Source of the DNA: Clostridiales bacterium
Lineage (GTDB): Bacteria > Bacillota > Clostridia > Oscillospirales > Acutalibacteraceae
Direction of reading: 5' to 3'
Assembly: GCA_019422525.1 (NCBI GenBank)
Contig: JAHZDE010000001.1
Span: forward strand, 124,001-188,000
Length of the DNA: 64,000 bases
Shown here: positions 1 to 9,700 of the stretch, piece after piece
How the letters are laid out: the number at the start of each line of letters is the position of its first letter
Numbering within the stretch: the first letter of the stretch is position 1
Made by a program: the position numbers and the translations under genes
The notes under the pieces: generated by a model
Seen by the model: the letters and a program-made list of their open reading frames with translations, nothing else
The model's database searches: none
What the model was told of the DNA's origin: nothing

Positions 1-644
1 TGGCGCTGGGCAGTTTCTTTGGTTTGATTGTTACCATTATTCTGTATATGGTACGACGGGTGCTTAGCTTTAAAAAATGTATGGCCTGTCTGCCGGAAGG
101 ATTTAAGGCCATGGTTCCAGCAATTCTGATTCTTACCTTTGCTTGGAGCCTAAAAGCCATGACGGATTCTCTGGGCGCCGGAGAATTTGTGAAAGTGGCC
201 GTGAAACAGTCTGCGGAAGGCTTTATGATGTTCCTGCCGGCTATTATTTTCCTGGTTGGATGCGGTCTGGCTTTTGCAACCGGAACCTCGTGGGGAACAT
301 TCGGCATCCTGATTCCCATTGTGGTGGATGTATTCAGCGCAACCTCTCACGAGCTGATGATTATTTCCATTTCCGCCTGTATGGCAGGCGCTGTATGCGG
401 CGACCACTGTTCCCCCATTTCCGATACGACTATTATGGCCTCGGCCGGTGCGCAATGTGAGCATGTCAACCACGTTTCCACGCAGCTGCCCTATGCGCTG
501 ACGGTCGCAGGAATTTCTTTCCTGGTATATATTTTGGCAGGTTTTGTCCAGAGCCCTTGGATTTGTTTGCCGGTAGGTGTGGTATTAACGGTCGGTTTCC
601 TGTTTGTTATGAAAATACTGCAAAAAGATAGAAATCCCGCATAG
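1..644 (+). CDS. NhaC-type Na+/H+ antiporter, C-terminal part
   Basis: This frame is open from base 3 to the left edge, so the gene starts upstream and only about 213 C-terminal residues are seen. The motifs GTSWGTFGI and GDHCSPISDTTI, set between hydrophobic helices, are characteristic of the NhaC family of sodium/proton antiporters in the cytoplasmic membrane, which exchange sodium (or in relatives malate/lactate) against protons. At least five membrane segments remain. The gene ends just before a bidirectional terminator shared with the convergent potassium transporter. The family is clear; the substrate is not, because the N-terminal half is missing. Confidence 0.85.
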   Translation, partial: ALGSFFGLIVTIILYMVRRVLSFKKCMACLPEGFKAMVPAILILTFAWSLKAMTDSLGAGEFVKVAVKQSAEGFMMFLPAIIFLVGCGLAFATGTSWGTFGILIPIVVDVFSATSHELMIISISACMAGAVCGDHCSPISDTTIMASAGAQCEHVNHVSTQLPYALTVAGISFLVYILAGFVQSPWICLPVGVVLTVGFLFVMKILQKDRNPA

Positions 645-666
645 TTTGCAAACTCTTATAAAGACA

Positions 667-698
667 AAAACGCCTCCCGTTTTTTCGGGAGGCGTTTT
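667..698. terminator. Bidirectional Rho-independent terminator
   Basis: A 13-bp perfect stem (AAAACGCCTCCCG / CGGGAGGCGTTTT) has A-runs on one side and T-runs on the other, so it can stop both the antiporter gene on plus and the ktrB-like gene on minus. Confidence 0.92.
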
Positions 699-706
699 AT
701 TTTATG

Positions 707-2092
707 TTATCCTACAATCAGCTTACCTTCGGGCAATACCGAACCGCGATGGGTTCCGCCACGAATACTGATGGCCAAAGCCAAAGAAACTGGCCCTACC
801 CGGCCTACAAACATTAAAAATCCCAACAGAATTTTACTGAAATAGTCCAGTGTAGGCGTGACGCTGGCAGAAAGTCCAACCGTAGCAAAAGCGGAAACCG
901 CTTCAAATAAAGCGTCAATTCCGTTTAATTCTTCGTTAAAGGTAAGAATGACGCCGGTAACAACCAGTACCAGGGCGAATGCGGCCAACATGATAGCCAG
1001 CGATTTGTAAACCACTTCCCGGCTAATACGACGGCGATGGAAAACTGCTTCATCGTATCCGCGAAAAACACTAAAAACCGTACAGCTTAGTACAACCAAG
1101 GTAGTTACTTTAATACCGCCGCCGGTAGAACCGGGACAAGCGCCAATGAACATGAGCATAATGGTAATGATTTTTGAAAAATCGTGTTCATCCGCAATGT
1201 TAACAGAAGCGAATCCTGCTGTACGGGCGCTGACAGATTGAAAAAAGGATGCATTCAGGCGGGTAAAAAAGTTCATATCTTTCATGGTGGAGCCGAATTC
1301 ACTGCAAAACAAAATGACAGTTCCGGCAGCCAACAGAATACCTGTGAAAATCAGGCAAACCTGCGAATGAAAAGACAGCTTTCGGGTTTGCTGACGCAAA
1401 ATTCTGGGACGTAATTGATTATAATACACATCGCTGACCACCACAAACCCAATGCCTCCGACAATAATGAGGAAGGCGATGGTCAGACAGACTAAAGGAT
1501 CTGCGACATAGGGAATCAAGCTCATATCCGGTGTTTTGACTCCAAAAATATCAAATCCCGCATTGCAGAATGCAGAAACCGATGTGAATATAGAAGCCCA
1601 GATTCCAAATGGCCCATATTCCGGTACCAGACGGATCATCAAAATAACGGCACCGATTCCCTCGCATACCAGAGTGAACCGCAAAATGATTCCCAAAAGC
1701 CGCCGGACATCCAGCGAGTTTCCATTGGCACTTTCACTGGCCAGCCAAAGCTCCCGGAGCCCCATTTTTTTTCGCATCAAGACAGCAAATCCGCTGGTAA
1801 TGGAAGCAAGCCCCAAGCCGCCTACCTGTATTAGGCATAGGAGGACGCCCTGCCCAAAAGGGTTCCAATGGGTCCAAGTGTCAAATGGGGTAAGCCCCGT
1901 TACACAGGTAGCCGAAGCGGACACAAAAAATGCATCAACGGGATGGGTAAATGTGAAATCCCGGGAAGAAATGGGCAGCCATAGCAAAAAACTGCCAAGA
2001 GTAATCACTATCAGAAAGCTCATCACGATAAGCCTGACCGGGGGAGTATCCTTCATCTTCCCGGCAAGCTTTTCTCCAAAACTGGGATTCAT
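707..2092 (-). CDS. ktrB: Trk/Ktr-type potassium uptake channel subunit (KtrB/TrkH family)
   Basis: 461 residues, the usual length for KtrB. It forms the potassium-selective pore in the cytoplasmic membrane. The four pore repeats are visible through their selectivity-filter motifs: TCVTGL (62-67), CNAGF (176-180), RTAGF (290-294) and ATVGL (404-408), each with a filter glycine. A glycine-rich gating loop, GSTGGG, lies near 321-326. GAGAGGA stands 11 bases before the ATG. KtrB normally needs the cytoplasmic RCK subunit KtrA; no ktrA/trkA gene is next to it or elsewhere in the window, so the partner must be encoded elsewhere. Family very sure; Ktr versus Trk less so. Confidence 0.93.
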   Translation of the reverse strand: MNPSFGEKLAGKMKDTPPVRLIVMSFLIVITLGSFLLWLPISSRDFTFTHPVDAFFVSASATCVTGLTPFDTWTHWNPFGQGVLLCLIQVGGLGLASITSGFAVLMRKKMGLRELWLASESANGNSLDVRRLLGIILRFTLVCEGIGAVILMIRLVPEYGPFGIWASIFTSVSAFCNAGFDIFGVKTPDMSLIPYVADPLVCLTIAFLIIVGGIGFVVVSDVYYNQLRPRILRQQTRKLSFHSQVCLIFTGILLAAGTVILFCSEFGSTMKDMNFFTRLNASFFQSVSARTAGFASVNIADEHDFSKIITIMLMFIGACPGSTGGGIKVTTLVVLSCTVFSVFRGYDEAVFHRRRISREVVYKSLAIMLAAFALVLVVTGVILTFNEELNGIDALFEAVSAFATVGLSASVTPTLDYFSKILLGFLMFVGRVGPVSLALAISIRGGTHRGSVLPEGKLIVG

Positions 2093-2160
2093 TTCTATCT
2101 GATTCCTCTCTTACAATATAATAGAATTTCGTGCAACCTTATCCCGCCGAAAGGGAAAAA

Positions 2161-2706
2161 TTACGGAATCCGAAAACCGGCTTTTTTTAACAATGCGCAC
2201 AGGGGCAAGCCCAATACAACGCATACGACCAGTTCACCAGCTCCTACCGAAACAGCGCTGGCAGCATAAGCAGCCCAGGAGAAGTTCTGGAAAGAGAAGC
2301 CAATATCGGACAGGCAAGCCAGCTCAAAACCGACAATCACCACATTGGTGAGTACCGGCGGCAGGGAAGATAGTACCGGAAGTCCCTTGATTTGGATTTT
2401 CCGCAGGGCATAGCTGAGCAAAGCTGCCAACAAAGTTGCCAGCGTTCCAAAAACCCAGTCTACAATACCCAGCGGGCTTGCCAGATTGGACAGAAAACAT
2501 CCCAAGGCAAGGCCGGGAATGGCTGCCGGAGTGAATACCGGCAGAATAGTCAGGGCTTCAGAAAACCGGAACTGAAAAATGCCATAGGCCAGATTCAAGG
2601 CGGCCGCTACATAAGTCAGCACGGTGTACAAGGCAGCAATCACCGCTGCCTCTACCAGAAAACGCACGTGAGCGTTTCCCTGGCGGGGAAGGTTGTCGTT
2701 TACCAT
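2161..2706 (-). CDS. queT: QueT-family queuosine precursor transporter (ECF S component)
   Basis: 181 residues, five to six membrane segments. The N-terminal VEAAVIAALYTVLTY and the RFSEALTILP segment are typical of the QueT family, substrate-binding S components of energy-coupling-factor transporters that import preQ0/preQ1 for queuosine synthesis. It would share the general ECF module encoded in this window at 46576-49110. The frame extends 17 codons upstream, but the ATG at 2706 has a perfect GGAGG seven bases before it and the extension overlaps a leader hairpin, so 2706 is the chosen start. Transcribed divergently from the ABC exporter. Confidence 0.88.
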   Translation of the reverse strand: MVNDNLPRQGNAHVRFLVEAAVIAALYTVLTYVAAALNLAYGIFQFRFSEALTILPVFTPAAIPGLALGCFLSNLASPLGIVDWVFGTLATLLAALLSYALRKIQIKGLPVLSSLPPVLTNVVIVGFELACLSDIGFSFQNFSWAAYAASAVSVGAGELVVCVVLGLPLCALLKKAGFRIP

Positions 2707-2711
2707 ATTAA

Positions 2712-2757
2712 ATTCCTCCGTAGTATTCTTTAAGGTCAGGAGTTTGCGACTGACCAT
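2712..2757 (-). promoter_or_regulatory. Candidate preQ1-I-like riboswitch in the queT leader
   Basis: Read on minus, a 6-bp stem GGTCAG/CTGACC (2750-2755 with 2734-2739) closes a 10-base loop beginning TCGCAA. It is followed by an A-rich tail TTAAAGAATACTA running straight into the GGAGG of queT. This matches the preQ1-I layout (small hairpin, A-rich tail, ribosome-binding site) and resembles the Thermoanaerobacter aptamer, whose loop also begins TCGCA and whose tail begins TTAA. The second pseudoknot stem is not obvious by eye, so this is a candidate only. Confidence 0.45.
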
Positions 2758-3060
2758 GCCTTTCTCCTAAGCGGAAAATATCGCCAGGTTGATTTTGAAG
2801 GGCACGCACTAAGGATACTACCATTTGACAGGAAAAGCAACCGTCCGCAGATTCTAATGAAAATTTATATGGATAATAAACGATTTTTTTAATGAATTAC
2901 CGGTAGTTTTATCAGGTTTACTTTATTTTTCCTTTATGTTAGACTATACTCTGCATGACAAGGCCGTGCTTGCCGTGTAATGCATCGCCCCAACCGGTGC
3001 AAAGATTTTTGGGGCCGCTGCCAATAACAGAGGGCAGTGTGCCGGAATGAGAGGTGTTTT
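2758..3060. other. Divergent intergenic region between queT and the ABC exporter
   Basis: About 300 bases without a supported gene. It must contain the promoters of queT (minus) and of the exporter pair (plus). A possible -10 TATACT lies at 2944-2949 on plus but has no good -35 at 17 bp. A 12-base string CACTAAGGATAC near 2808 recurs upstream of the sortase gene near 22397. Nothing else could be supported. Confidence 0.4.
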
Positions 3061-4887
3061 ATGAAAAAATCAGGCAATGCTTCTGGAAAAAGCCGTGCCG
3101 CCTGCCTTTGGGAGCTGACTCGGGGGAGCCGGGGCTTTTTTATCATAGCTTTTGTTTCTGTGATTTTTGCTGTCATCACCAATTATCTTACGCCGCAGGT
3201 CATCCGCGTAACGGTAGATTCCGTGCTGGGAGACAAGCCCTTTTCGTTACCGGGGGCATTGGTTTCCTGGATAGAATCGCTGGGCGGACGTGAGGCACTG
3301 CGGCAAAATTTGCTGTTGTGCGCGGCGTTTGCCCTTTTCTTTTCCCTGTTGTCGGGACTATTTAATTTTTTGTCCCGTATGGGGATTGCCAAAGGGTGTG
3401 AAGGGGTCATTGTTCGGCTGCGGGACAGGCTTTTTGGGCACATACAAAAGCTGCCCTATGAATGGCACAGTTCCCATCAAACCGGCGATATAATTCAGCG
3501 CTGTACCAGCGATGTGGATGTGGTTCGGAATTTTCTGATTGACCAGTTGCTGGAGATGATTCGAACCGTCTTTTTGATTGTGATTTCTTTGGTGCTGATG
3601 TTTTCCATGAATGTTCCCCTGTCACTCATTGCCCTTGCGTTTATTCCGGTGGTCATGTTGTATTCCGGCCTGTTTTTCAACAAAATAGGCCGGCGATTTC
3701 AGCAGGCAGATGAGACGGAAGGAGAACTCACCGCCATGGCACAGGAGAATTTTACCGGTGTCCGGGTAGTCCGAGCATTTGGGCGGGAGAAGTTTGAAAT
3801 TGACCGCTTTGAAAAGAAGAATAATCAGTTTGCCGACATGTGGATCCGTTTGGGCCATGTGTTGGGGTTGTATTGGGGAATCGGTGATTTCTTCTCTAAT
3901 TTGCAGGTGATGATCATTGTTGTAGCCGGGTGTTTTCAGGCGTCTATCGGTCAGCTTACGGATGGCGAATTTTTGGCGTTTGTGGCATATAACGCCATGC
4001 TGGTGTGGCCGGTGCGAAATTTTGGCCGGATTCTCAGTGAACTGAGCAAAACTAAAATTTCCATAGGCCGCTTGCTGGAAATTCTCAAGGCACAGCCAGA
4101 GAAAGATGCCCCAAATGCACAGACTCCTCCTATGGATGGGGATATTGTTTTCCGGGATGTCTCGTTCCGTTACAACGGGAACCGGGAAGTGCTGCAAAAT
4201 ATCAATTTGACCATTCCAGCCGGGAGCACGTTTGGAATATTAGGCTCTACTGGAAGCGGCAAGTCTACCCTTTTTTATCTATTAGACCGCTTATACGAAC
4301 TAAAACCGGAGGATGGTACGATTACCATTGGTGGAGTGGATATCCGGGAGATTTCGCTGGATTGGCTGCGGGGACATATTGGAATTGTCCTGCAGGAGCC
4401 GTTTTTGTTTTCCAAAACCATCCGGGAGACCATTTCTGACGGCGCAGCCACTCGGGAACTGGAGCAGGTTCGATATTCCGCCCGGCTGGCCGCCATTGAT
4501 GATACGATTTTGAGTTTTTCCGAAGGCTATGACACCATGATTGGAGAGAGAGGCGTTACTATTTCGGGTGGTCAAAAGCAGCGGGTTGCCATTGCCCGTA
4601 TGCTGATGCAGAATACGCCGATCAAAATTTTTGACGATTCCCTGTCCGCAGTGGATATGGAGACAGATGCCAAAATCCGGGAAGCCATTCAGCATCAGGT
4701 AACCGGGACTACCATTATCATTGCCCATCGAATTACGACGCTGATGAATGCTGATTGTATCGCCGTGATGGATAAGGGACGCGTGGTACAGCTGGGAACC
4801 CATGAGCAGCTGCTCCAAAAGGATGGAATTTATCGCCGGATTTATGAAGCCCAGGGATTGGGTGACGGAAAGGAGGAGTCCTTTTGA
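3061..4887 (+). CDS. Heterodimeric ABC exporter subunit with degenerate ATP site (BmrC/YheI-like)
   Basis: 608 residues: an N-terminal six-helix type IV exporter membrane domain (about 30-320) fused to a nucleotide-binding domain (about 345-600). Walker A is GSTGSGKST, the signature is the canonical ISGGQKQ, and Walker B ends IKIFDDS, so the catalytic glutamate is replaced by aspartate. This is the non-hydrolysing half seen in BmrC, LmrC and TM287. The start is the ATG at 3061 with AGAGGTG before it; an in-frame extension of eight codons lacks a ribosome-binding site. It overlaps the partner gene by four bases (TTGA), indicating coupled translation. Likely exports drugs, lipids or peptides; the substrate cannot be read from sequence. 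Confidence 0.92.
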   Translation: MKKSGNASGKSRAACLWELTRGSRGFFIIAFVSVIFAVITNYLTPQVIRVTVDSVLGDKPFSLPGALVSWIESLGGREALRQNLLLCAAFALFFSLLSGLFNFLSRMGIAKGCEGVIVRLRDRLFGHIQKLPYEWHSSHQTGDIIQRCTSDVDVVRNFLIDQLLEMIRTVFLIVISLVLMFSMNVPLSLIALAFIPVVMLYSGLFFNKIGRRFQQADETEGELTAMAQENFTGVRVVRAFGREKFEIDRFEKKNNQFADMWIRLGHVLGLYWGIGDFFSNLQVMIIVVAGCFQASIGQLTDGEFLAFVAYNAMLVWPVRNFGRILSELSKTKISIGRLLEILKAQPEKDAPNAQTPPMDGDIVFRDVSFRYNGNREVLQNINLTIPAGSTFGILGSTGSGKSTLFYLLDRLYELKPEDGTITIGGVDIREISLDWLRGHIGIVLQEPFLFSKTIRETISDGAATRELEQVRYSARLAAIDDTILSFSEGYDTMIGERGVTISGGQKQRVAIARMLMQNTPIKIFDDSLSAVDMETDAKIREAIQHQVTGTTIIIAHRITTLMNADCIAVMDKGRVVQLGTHEQLLQKDGIYRRIYEAQGLGDGKEESF

Positions 4888-6716
4888 ACGACAAATATCG
4901 TGATACGGAGCAAAAGCCTTTTTCCCTCAAAATCTGGGCCAAAATGCTCCCTTTTCTCAAGCAATACCGTTGGAGAATCCTGTTTATTGTGGTAATGATG
5001 CTGTTTAATGCGGCTGCGGATATTTCCTATCCGTTGTTTCAGGGATATGCGATTGACACGTTTGTCATTCCACAAACCACAGAAGGAATCGGACCGTTTG
5101 CCATTTCCTATTTTCTGCTGCTGACATTGCAGGCGATTAGTACATTGGTATTTTTTCGCAGTGCATTGGTGGTGGAAATGCGATTAGGGCGTGATTTAAA
5201 GCGTGCAGTTTTCAATCACCTGCAGGAGCTGAGCTTTTCCTACTATAATGTCACCCCGGTAGGAACCATTGTCGCCCGAACCATGAGTGATACCAATAAA
5301 ATCGGCTCTATGTTTGCTTGGAGTCTGGTGGATATTTTCTGGGCAGCAGCGTTTGTCCTGGGAAGTATGGTGACCATGCTGTTTATTAACTGGAAACTGG
5401 CGCTTCCCATCATTGCCATTGTACCGGTAATTGCGGTGATTACCGTGTTTTTTCAAAGGAAAATCCTGACAGTAAACCGCCGTGTCCGCCGTATCAATGC
5501 CGATATTACCAGAGCATATAATGAAGGCATCACCGGAGCTAAGACCAGTAAAACTTTGGTGATAGAAGAGCAGAATCTGAAAGAGTTTTCCGAGATTAGT
5601 GAGGAAATGCGGATTTCCAGTGTCCGTGCCACCATGCTGAATGCCCTATATATTCCGCTTATTGTGTTTTTCAGCTCTTTGGCCGTTTGTTTTGTATTGG
5701 TACAGGGCGGGTATTTAAATCTACATCACGCTCTGCAAATTGGAACCCTTTCGGTATTTATCAGCTATGCCTTGAATATTTTCGAGCCTATTCAGCAGTT
5801 GGCGCGTATTATTGCCAACTTTATCTCCATTCAGGCCAACATAGAGCGGGTAATGGATTTGCTGGAATTGGAGCCTAAAATTAAAGATACCCCGGAAGTC
5901 ATTGAAAGATATGGTACCAGTGTGGCGCCGAAACGTGAAAATTGGGAGCCGATACGGGGAGAAATCACCTTTGAAGATGTGAGTTTTCACTATCCAGACG
6001 GGAATGAAGAGGTACTCAGCCATTTCAATCTGCATATTCCAGCAGGAACTACGGTGGCAATTGTTGGCGAGACCGGAGCGGGAAAATCCACTTTGGTAAA
6101 CCTTGCCTGCCGATTTTTTGAACCTACCGGTGGGAGAATCCTCATCGATGGCAAAGACTACCGGGAAAGAAGTATGCTCTGGCTCCATAGCAGTATTGGA
6201 TATGTCCTGCAAACCCCTCATCTGTTTTCCGGTACAGTGCGGGAAAATATCCGATATGGACGCTTGGATGCTACTGACGAAGAGGTGGAAGCAGCAGCCA
6301 AGTTAGTAAGCGCTCATGATACCATTCTGCATATGGCCAACGGTTATGACAGCGATGTGGGAGAAGGAGGCGATTTGCTTTCCACAGGCGAAAAGCAGTT
6401 GATTTCTTTTGCCCGGGCAGTGCTGGCCAATCCCAAAATTTTTGTGTTAGATGAGGCCACCGCGTCCATTGATACCCATACGGAAGCGCTGATTCAGAAT
6501 GCCATTTCTACTCTGCTGGAAAACAGAACCTCTTTTTTGATTGCACACCGTCTTTCTACCATTCGCAAGGCGGATTTGATTTTGGTCGTGCGTCATGGCA
6601 AGATTGTAGAGCAGGGAAGCCATGAACAGTTGCTGGCTTCTGGCGGATATTATCATGACTTGTATACCCGTCAATTTGAACAGGAGGCCGGGGAAACCGT
6701 GTTTGAAAACTCCTGA
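4884..6716 (+). CDS. Heterodimeric ABC exporter subunit with catalytic glutamate (BmrD/YheH-like)
   Basis: 610 residues, same membrane-plus-ATPase architecture as its partner. Walker A is GETGAGKST and Walker B ends FVLDEATAS with the catalytic glutamate present, but the signature is degenerate (LSTGEKQ). Together the two subunits make one competent ATP site (this Walker A/B with the partner's LSGGQ-type signature) and one degenerate site, as in BmrCD, LmrCD and TM287/288. It starts at a TTG overlapping the partner's stop, with AAGGAGGAG eight bases upstream. A terminator follows directly, so the operon is these two genes. Confidence 0.92.
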   Translation: MNDKYRDTEQKPFSLKIWAKMLPFLKQYRWRILFIVVMMLFNAAADISYPLFQGYAIDTFVIPQTTEGIGPFAISYFLLLTLQAISTLVFFRSALVVEMRLGRDLKRAVFNHLQELSFSYYNVTPVGTIVARTMSDTNKIGSMFAWSLVDIFWAAAFVLGSMVTMLFINWKLALPIIAIVPVIAVITVFFQRKILTVNRRVRRINADITRAYNEGITGAKTSKTLVIEEQNLKEFSEISEEMRISSVRATMLNALYIPLIVFFSSLAVCFVLVQGGYLNLHHALQIGTLSVFISYALNIFEPIQQLARIIANFISIQANIERVMDLLELEPKIKDTPEVIERYGTSVAPKRENWEPIRGEITFEDVSFHYPDGNEEVLSHFNLHIPAGTTVAIVGETGAGKSTLVNLACRFFEPTGGRILIDGKDYRERSMLWLHSSIGYVLQTPHLFSGTVRENIRYGRLDATDEEVEAAAKLVSAHDTILHMANGYDSDVGEGGDLLSTGEKQLISFARAVLANPKIFVLDEATASIDTHTEALIQNAISTLLENRTSFLIAHRLSTIRKADLILVVRHGKIVEQGSHEQLLASGGYYHDLYTRQFEQEAGETVFENS

Positions 6717-6738
6717 ATCTTTATGTAATGTGTATATA

Positions 6739-6777
6739 AAAAATCCCCTTCTCGTTTTCCACGGGAAGGGGATTTTT
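6739..6777. terminator. Bidirectional terminator between ABC exporter and purL
   Basis: A 14-position stem (AAATCCCCTTCTCG with CGGGAAGGGGATTT, one G-T wobble) has A/T runs on both flanks. It serves the convergent exporter operon and purL. Confidence 0.9.
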
Positions 6778-6787
6778 GGTTGAAAAC

Positions 6788-9700
6788 TTATTTAAAGTAA
6801 GCCACGCCGGACTCGAAGATTTTCTGGTCCTTCTCGCCGGGGACATTACCATAGAGGTTGTTTCCTTTACGCTCGCTGTGGCCCATCTTGCCCAGTACAC
6901 GTCCGTCGGGGCTGGTAATGCCCTCGATGGCGCACACAGAGCCGTTGGGATTCCACTCAATGGAGCCGCTGGGCTTGCCGCAGGGAGTGACGTACTGAGT
7001 AGCTACCTGGCCATTAGCGATGAGCTTCTCCAAATACTCATTGTTAGCAACGAAACGGCCTTCGCCGTGGGATACAGGAACAGCAAAGACGTCACCAGCA
7101 TTGACACCGGCAAACCACGGGGACTTCACGCTGGTCACACGGGTATATACCATACGGGATACGTGGCGGCCCAGAGTGTTAAAGGTCAGAGTGGGAGCAT
7201 CCTCACTGGGCTCTGTGATCTTTCCAAAGGGAACCAGACCCAGCTTAATCAGCGCCTGGAAGCCGTTGCAGATACCCAGCATCAGACCATCGCGAGCCTC
7301 CAGCAAATCGGTGACTGCCTGTGCAATCCGCGGGTTGCGGAAAGTCGTAGCAATGAACTTACCGGAGCCGTCGGGCTCGTCGCCGCCGGAGAAGCCGCCG
7401 GGAATCATGATGATCTGGGATTCATTGATGGCCTTTTCCATGGCCACAATGGTTTCTTCAATGGCGTCTGCACTCAGGTTGCGCACCACCAGTACATGAG
7501 GCTCTGCGCCTGCCTTTTCAAAAGCCCTTGCAGAATCATATTCACAGTTGGTACCGGGGAATACGGGAATAAACACCTTGGGCTTGGCGGTCTTGATGAC
7601 CGGGGAGCCGGTGTAGCGCTCCGTATACAGGGGCACGTCCTTCTCCACTTCCACTTCGGGTGCAAAGCTGGGGAAGATCTTCTCCAGTTTTCCGCTCCAC
7701 ACGGAGATCAGGTCGTCGATATTCATGGAAGCGCCGCCCAGAATCATCACAGGTTCTTCCACAGTCACGCCCACTGCCACAGCCTCTTTGGGGAAAGCGG
7801 TGCCGGGACGCAGTTCAGCAACAATAGAGCCGGAGATGGGAGCAAACAGGGCTTTTGCGTCCTCCATGTTGCGGTCGAAGGACAGGCCAATCTTATTACC
7901 GAAGGACATCTTGGCAACGGCTGCGGCCACGCCGCCCTCTTTTACCACAGAAGCAGAGAGAATCTCACCGTTTTCTATCATGGTAAGGAGCATCTCATAC
8001 CATCCGGGCAGAGCATCCCAATCCGGGAGCAAAGTTTCTTTATTCTCAGGCAGTTTGAACAGCACTACCTGGGTTCCTGCCTGCTGCAAAGCGGCGGTAG
8101 CAGTTTTGCTTGCCTTGGTCATAGTAATAGCGAAGCTTACCAAGGTGGGGGGAACGTCCAAGTCCTCAAAGCTGCCGCTCATGCTGTCCTTACCGCCAAT
8201 GGAGGGCAGGCCCAGCTTGAGCTGTGCGGTGAGAGCGCCCAACAGGGCAGCGGCGGGCTTGCCCCAACGGGTGGGCACATCGCGGAGACGCTCGAAGTAT
8301 TCCTGGAAGGTGAGGCGAGCCTTCATGGGGTCAGCGCCTACAGCGCACAGCTTGGAAAGGCTCTCCACCACAGCATAGGCAGCACCGTGGAAGGGGGAGA
8401 ACTTAGCAATGCCGGGGATGTAGCCATAGCTCATAGCGGTGGCGTCGTCGGTCTCGCCGTGAATGACCGGCAGCTTTGCTACCATAGCATCCTCAGGTGT
8501 GAGCTGGTACTTGCCGGCATAAGGCATCAGCACAGTTGCTGCACCGATGGAAGCGTCGAACCGCTCTACCAGACCCTTCTGAGAGCAGACTTCCAACCGC
8601 TTCAGGTTATCGGAGAATGCCTCTGCCAAGGGCTTGTTCTGCAAGCACTCCGGCACCAGGTCACGGTAATATTCGTCAGGATTGGGGGCTTCGATGACAG
8701 CCTCCGCATTCTGGGTCACACCGTTGGTGTCCAGGAATGCACGGGTAATGTCTACAATGGTATCGTCACGCCACTTCATACGCAGGCGGGGCTCCTTGGT
8801 AACCACAGCCACCACCTGAGCGTTCAGGTTTTCACGGTCAGCGGCAGCGATAAAGGCGTCCACATCTTCGGGAGCCAGCACCACAGCCATACGCTCCTGG
8901 GATTCGGAGATGGCCAGCTCGGTGCCGTCCAGGCCCTCGTACTTCTTGGGAACCTTGTTCAGGTCGATTTTCAGGCCATCAGCCAGTTCGCCAATAGCCA
9001 CGCAAACGCCGCCTGCGCCGAAGTCGTTGCAGCGCTTAATAAGAGTGGAAACGGCGGGGTCACGGAACAAACGCTGAATCTTGCGTTCGGTGGGCGGGTT
9101 GCCCTTCTGTACCTCTGCGCCGCAGGTCTCGATGGACTCCTCGGTGTGAGCTTTACTGGAACCGGTTGCGCCGCCGCAGCCGTCGCGGCCGGTGCTGCCG
9201 CCCAGCAGGACGATCAGGTCGCCCTCTTCCGGTTCAAAACGCTTTACGTTCTCCTTGGGAGAAGCGCCCACAACTGCGCCAATCTCCAGACGCTTTGCCA
9301 CATAGCCGGGGTCGTACAGCTCGGTGACTTGGCCGGTAGCAAGACCAATCTGGTTGCCGTAGGAGGAATACCCCTGGGCTGCACCAGTGGTGATTTTTCG
9401 GCTGGGGAGCTTGCCGTGCATCGTTTTCTCGAAGGGAACGGTGGGATCGCCGCTGCCGGTTACACGCATGGCCTGATACACATAGGCACGACCGGAAAGC
9501 GGGTCACGGATAGCGCCGCCCAAGCAGGTAGCAGCACCGCCGAAGGGCTCGATTTCGGTAGGATGGTTGTGAGTCTCGTTCTTAAACTGTACCAGCCACT
9601 CCTCGGTTTTGCCGTCGATGGTCACAGGCACGCAGATGGAGCAGGCGTTGATTTCCTTACTCTCGTCCAAGTCGGGGATGAGTCCGCGCTTTTTCAGTAC

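Noticed and set aside
2707..2757. A 17-codon N-terminal extension of QueT
   Set aside because: The internal ATG at 2706 has a perfect ribosome-binding site and the extension overlaps the leader hairpin.
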